Source: Planktothrix sp. UBA8402
GTDB taxonomy: Bacteria > Cyanobacteriota > Cyanobacteriia > Cyanobacteriales > Microcoleaceae
Direction of reading: 5' to 3'
Assembly (NCBI GenBank): GCA_003456035.1
Contig: DMPJ01000045.1
Span: 343 to 7,755 of the forward strand
Length of the DNA: 7,413 nucleotides
A program made the position numbers and the translations under genes. Each line of letters begins with the position of its first letter. Within the stretch, counting starts at the first letter, position 1. Positions 5,937 to 7,413 of the stretch are shown here, one piece after another. The notes beneath the pieces are model-generated. The model saw only the letters and a program-made list of their open reading frames with translations, did not search any database and was not told the origin of the DNA.

Positions 5937-5985
5937 AAAAAACCTACTCAAAACCGGGGATAGAAAGGTCAGGTTGAGTAGGTTT
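5937..5985 (-). terminator. Rho-independent terminator of rpsJ (end of str operon)
   Basis: On the minus strand, AAACCTACTCAA (5985-5974) pairs perfectly with TTGAGTAGGTTT (5951-5940), a 12-bp stem. The T-run of the RNA covers 5942-5937 and partly overlaps the stem. The 22-nt loop can extend the stem by a CC/GG pair after a small bulge. It begins 20 bp past the rpsJ stop and separates the str operon from the LON-domain gene. Confidence 0.85.
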
Positions 5986-6005
5986 AGAACAGTTGAAACA
6001 GAAAG

Positions 6006-6323
6006 TTAAAGTTTGACTTCAATATCAACCCCGGCGGGTAAATCCAATTTCATCAGAGCATCAATGGTTTTAGAAGAAGGCTGATAAATATCAATAATGC
6101 GACGATGGGTACGAGTCTCGAAGTGTTCCCGGGAATCTTTATCAACGTGGGGAGAACGCAATAAGCAGTAAATCCGGCGTTTTGTGGGTAAGGGAATCGG
6201 CCCAATAGCAGTAGCGCTAGTCCGATTAGCCGTATCTACAATTTTCTCGCAAGAGGTATCGAGTAAACGACGATCAAAGGCTTTCAGACGAATCCGAATT
6301 TTTTGTTGTTGAATAGTTGCCAT
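6006..6323 (-). CDS. rpsJ: 30S ribosomal protein S10 (NusE)
   Basis: A 105-residue S10, the normal length for bacteria. It is part of the 30S head and, as NusE, a partner of NusB/NusG in transcription antitermination. The sequence is conserved throughout: [15 protein letters not shown] at 8-22, the loop region [20 protein letters not shown] at 41-60, [16 protein letters not shown] at 64-79, and the end [12 protein letters not shown]. The ATG at 6323 gives the standard [11 protein letters not shown] start without an obvious Shine-Dalgarno. It lies 145 bp downstream of tuf. This tuf-rpsJ order is the usual cyanobacterial arrangement, with rpsJ attached to the str operon rather than leading the S10 operon. 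It is probably co-transcribed with tuf and ends at the terminator 20 bp downstream. Confidence 0.98.
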   Translation of the reverse strand: MATIQQQKIRIRLKAFDRRLLDTSCEKIVDTANRTSATAIGPIPLPTKRRIYCLLRSPHVDKDSREHFETRTHRRIIDIYQPSSKTIDALMKLDLPAGVDIEVKL

Positions 6324-6389
6324 GGGGTGTTCAGTTTTCTAGGTTCAGGATTATCGGCTTGATCAGTCACTTAATATGGACAGGTATAA

Positions 6390-6430
6390 GGTGCAGAAAC
6401 CGGATCAAACCCTTCCACTTTTCTGCAACC
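6390..6430. other. Stem-loop in the tuf-rpsJ spacer
   Basis: GGTGCAGAAA (6390-6399) is complementary to TTTCTGCAACC (6420-6430) with one bulged A, a 10-bp stem with a 20-nt loop. It lies in the 145-bp spacer, starting 38 bp past the tuf stop in the direction of transcription. No T-tract follows on the minus strand. It may be an RNA-processing or stability element that lets tuf and rpsJ differ in expression, or a partial attenuator. Confidence 0.45.
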
Positions 6431-6468
6431 TTACCATCAACTTTGCAGCTTTAATTCACGATCGCAGC

Positions 6469-7413
6469 TTACTTGAGAATTTTGGAGACAACACCAGCAC
6501 CAACAGTACGGCCACCTTCCCGGATAGCAAAGCGCATCCCTTGTTCAATAGCGATAGCGTTGATCAGTTCCACCGTCATTTTAATCCGGTCACCAGGCAT
6601 AACCATTTCGGCTTCCTCACCTTCATCGGAGGTAAAGGTTTTAATGGTTCCAGTAACATCCGTTGTCCGGACATAGAACTGAGGACGATAACCAGGGAAG
6701 AAAGGAGTTTTACGTCCACCTTCTGTGTCCTTCAAAATATAGACTTCAGATTCAAATATGGTATGAGGGGTAATCGAACCCGGTTTAGCAATCACCATAC
6801 CCCGTTCAATATCAGCTTTCTGGATACCGCGTAAGAGAAGACCAGCGTTGTCTCCGGCCATTCCTTCTTCCAGACTCTTTTTAAACATTTCTATACCCGT
6901 GACGGTGGTAGCACGAGTCGCTCTAATTCCCACCAGTTCAACGTTATCGCCAACCTTGACTTTACCCCGTTCAATCCGACCCGTTGCCACCGTACCCCGT
7001 CCAGTAATGGAGAAGACATCTTCAACGGCCATCAAGAAAGGCTTATCAATATCACGCTCAGGAGTGGGGATATAGGCATCCACTTCTTCCATCAGCTTGT
7101 AAATTTTATCTACCCATTTATTCTCGCCTACGATGGTTTTGGGGTTAGTCACCATGAAATCTAAAGCTTCTTTAGCCGATCCAGAAACGATGGGGATATT
7201 ATCACCATCGAAACCGTAGGAGCTTAACAGTTCCCGGACTTCCAGTTCCACCAATTCCAACAGTTCAGCATCGTCCACCATATCTTCTTTATTCATGAAG
7301 ACAACGATATTGGGAACCCCGACCTGTTTGGCTAACAGGATATGTTCACGGGTTTGGGGCATGGGGCCATCGGCCGCCGATACCACTAAAATAGCACCGT
7401 CCATCTGGGCAGC
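6469..7413 (-). CDS. tuf: Elongation factor Tu, missing its N-terminal part at the window edge
   Basis: The last 314 residues of EF-Tu, the GTPase that delivers aminoacyl-tRNA to the ribosome. The frame runs off the right edge ([16 protein letters not shown]). The full cyanobacterial protein has about 409 residues, so roughly the first 95, including the P-loop and the DCPGH motif, lie beyond position 7413. Visible are the guanine-specificity motif NKED (in [11 protein letters not shown]), the SGSAKEA motif, domain 2 from about [17 protein letters not shown], domain 3 with [18 protein letters not shown], and the invariant end [20 protein letters not shown] before TAA at 6471-6469. The METs inside the fragment, such as the one at 7404, are internal and not the start. 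By conserved gene order, fusA should lie upstream outside the window. It is followed by rpsJ. Confidence 0.98.
   Translation of the reverse strand, partial: AAQMDGAILVVSAADGPMPQTREHILLAKQVGVPNIVVFMNKEDMVDDAELLELVELEVRELLSSYGFDGDNIPIVSGSAKEALDFMVTNPKTIVGENKWVDKIYKLMEEVDAYIPTPERDIDKPFLMAVEDVFSITGRGTVATGRIERGKVKVGDNVELVGIRATRATTVTGIEMFKKSLEEGMAGDNAGLLLRGIQKADIERGMVIAKPGSITPHTIFESEVYILKDTEGGRKTPFFPGYRPQFYVRTTDVTGTIKTFTSDEGEEAEMVMPGDRIKMTVELINAIAIEQGMRFAIREGGRTVGAGVVSKILK

Noticed and set aside
6376..6834. A 152-codon plus-strand frame opposite tuf.
   Set aside because: It is the antisense shadow of the strongly conserved tuf gene and has no family resemblance or ribosome binding site.

Overview
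The window is chromosomal DNA from a cyanobacterium. The evidence is a full-length KaiA circadian clock protein, a cyanobacterial-type tuf-rpsJ gene order, two HIP1 octamers (GCGATCGC), and heptameric STRR-type repeats between genes. The moderate AT bias and the repeat styles (GGGAATR heptamers, C6/G6 palindromes, a GTAGGGTGCG hairpin) suggest a filamentous, Oscillatoriales-like genome such as Planktothrix or a relative. The genus is a guess and cannot be fixed from this sequence alone.

Layout from left to right. Positions 1-213 hold no gene I can recognise, only a short heptamer repeat at the right end. Positions 214-1110 (minus) encode an HdrB/SdhE-like protein with two complete CCG iron-sulfur motifs. 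A spacer of about 200 bp with a near-perfect 20-bp palindrome separates it from the divergent kaiA (1307-2266, plus). kaiA ends 9 bp from the convergent stop of sixA (2276-2773, minus), so kaiB and kaiC are not in their usual place directly downstream. A repeat-rich divergent spacer (2774-2998) leads to a large UbiB/ABC1-family atypical kinase (2999-5062, plus). A convergent spacer with two hairpin elements (5063-5235) follows, then a stand-alone LON substrate-binding-domain protein (5236-5877, minus). The right end carries the distal part of the str operon, transcribed leftwards: tuf (EF-Tu, cut by the window edge) and rpsJ (ribosomal protein S10), closed by a strong intrinsic terminator in front of the LON-domain gene.

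Functionally the right end is translation housekeeping. The left two thirds are single-gene transcription units around the clock gene kaiA. Two neighbours belong to families with known or suspected ties to quinone chemistry (HdrB/SdhE-like and UbiB/ABC1), and KaiA itself is known to bind quinones. SixA acts on phosphohistidine, the currency of the kinases that read the clock. These links are thematic only: the genes are not co-transcribed and the sequence does not prove a shared system. I see no mobile element with a transposase, no CRISPR array, no tRNA or rRNA, and no clear novel system. The most distinctive points are the detached kaiA and the non-coding dyads and repeats.
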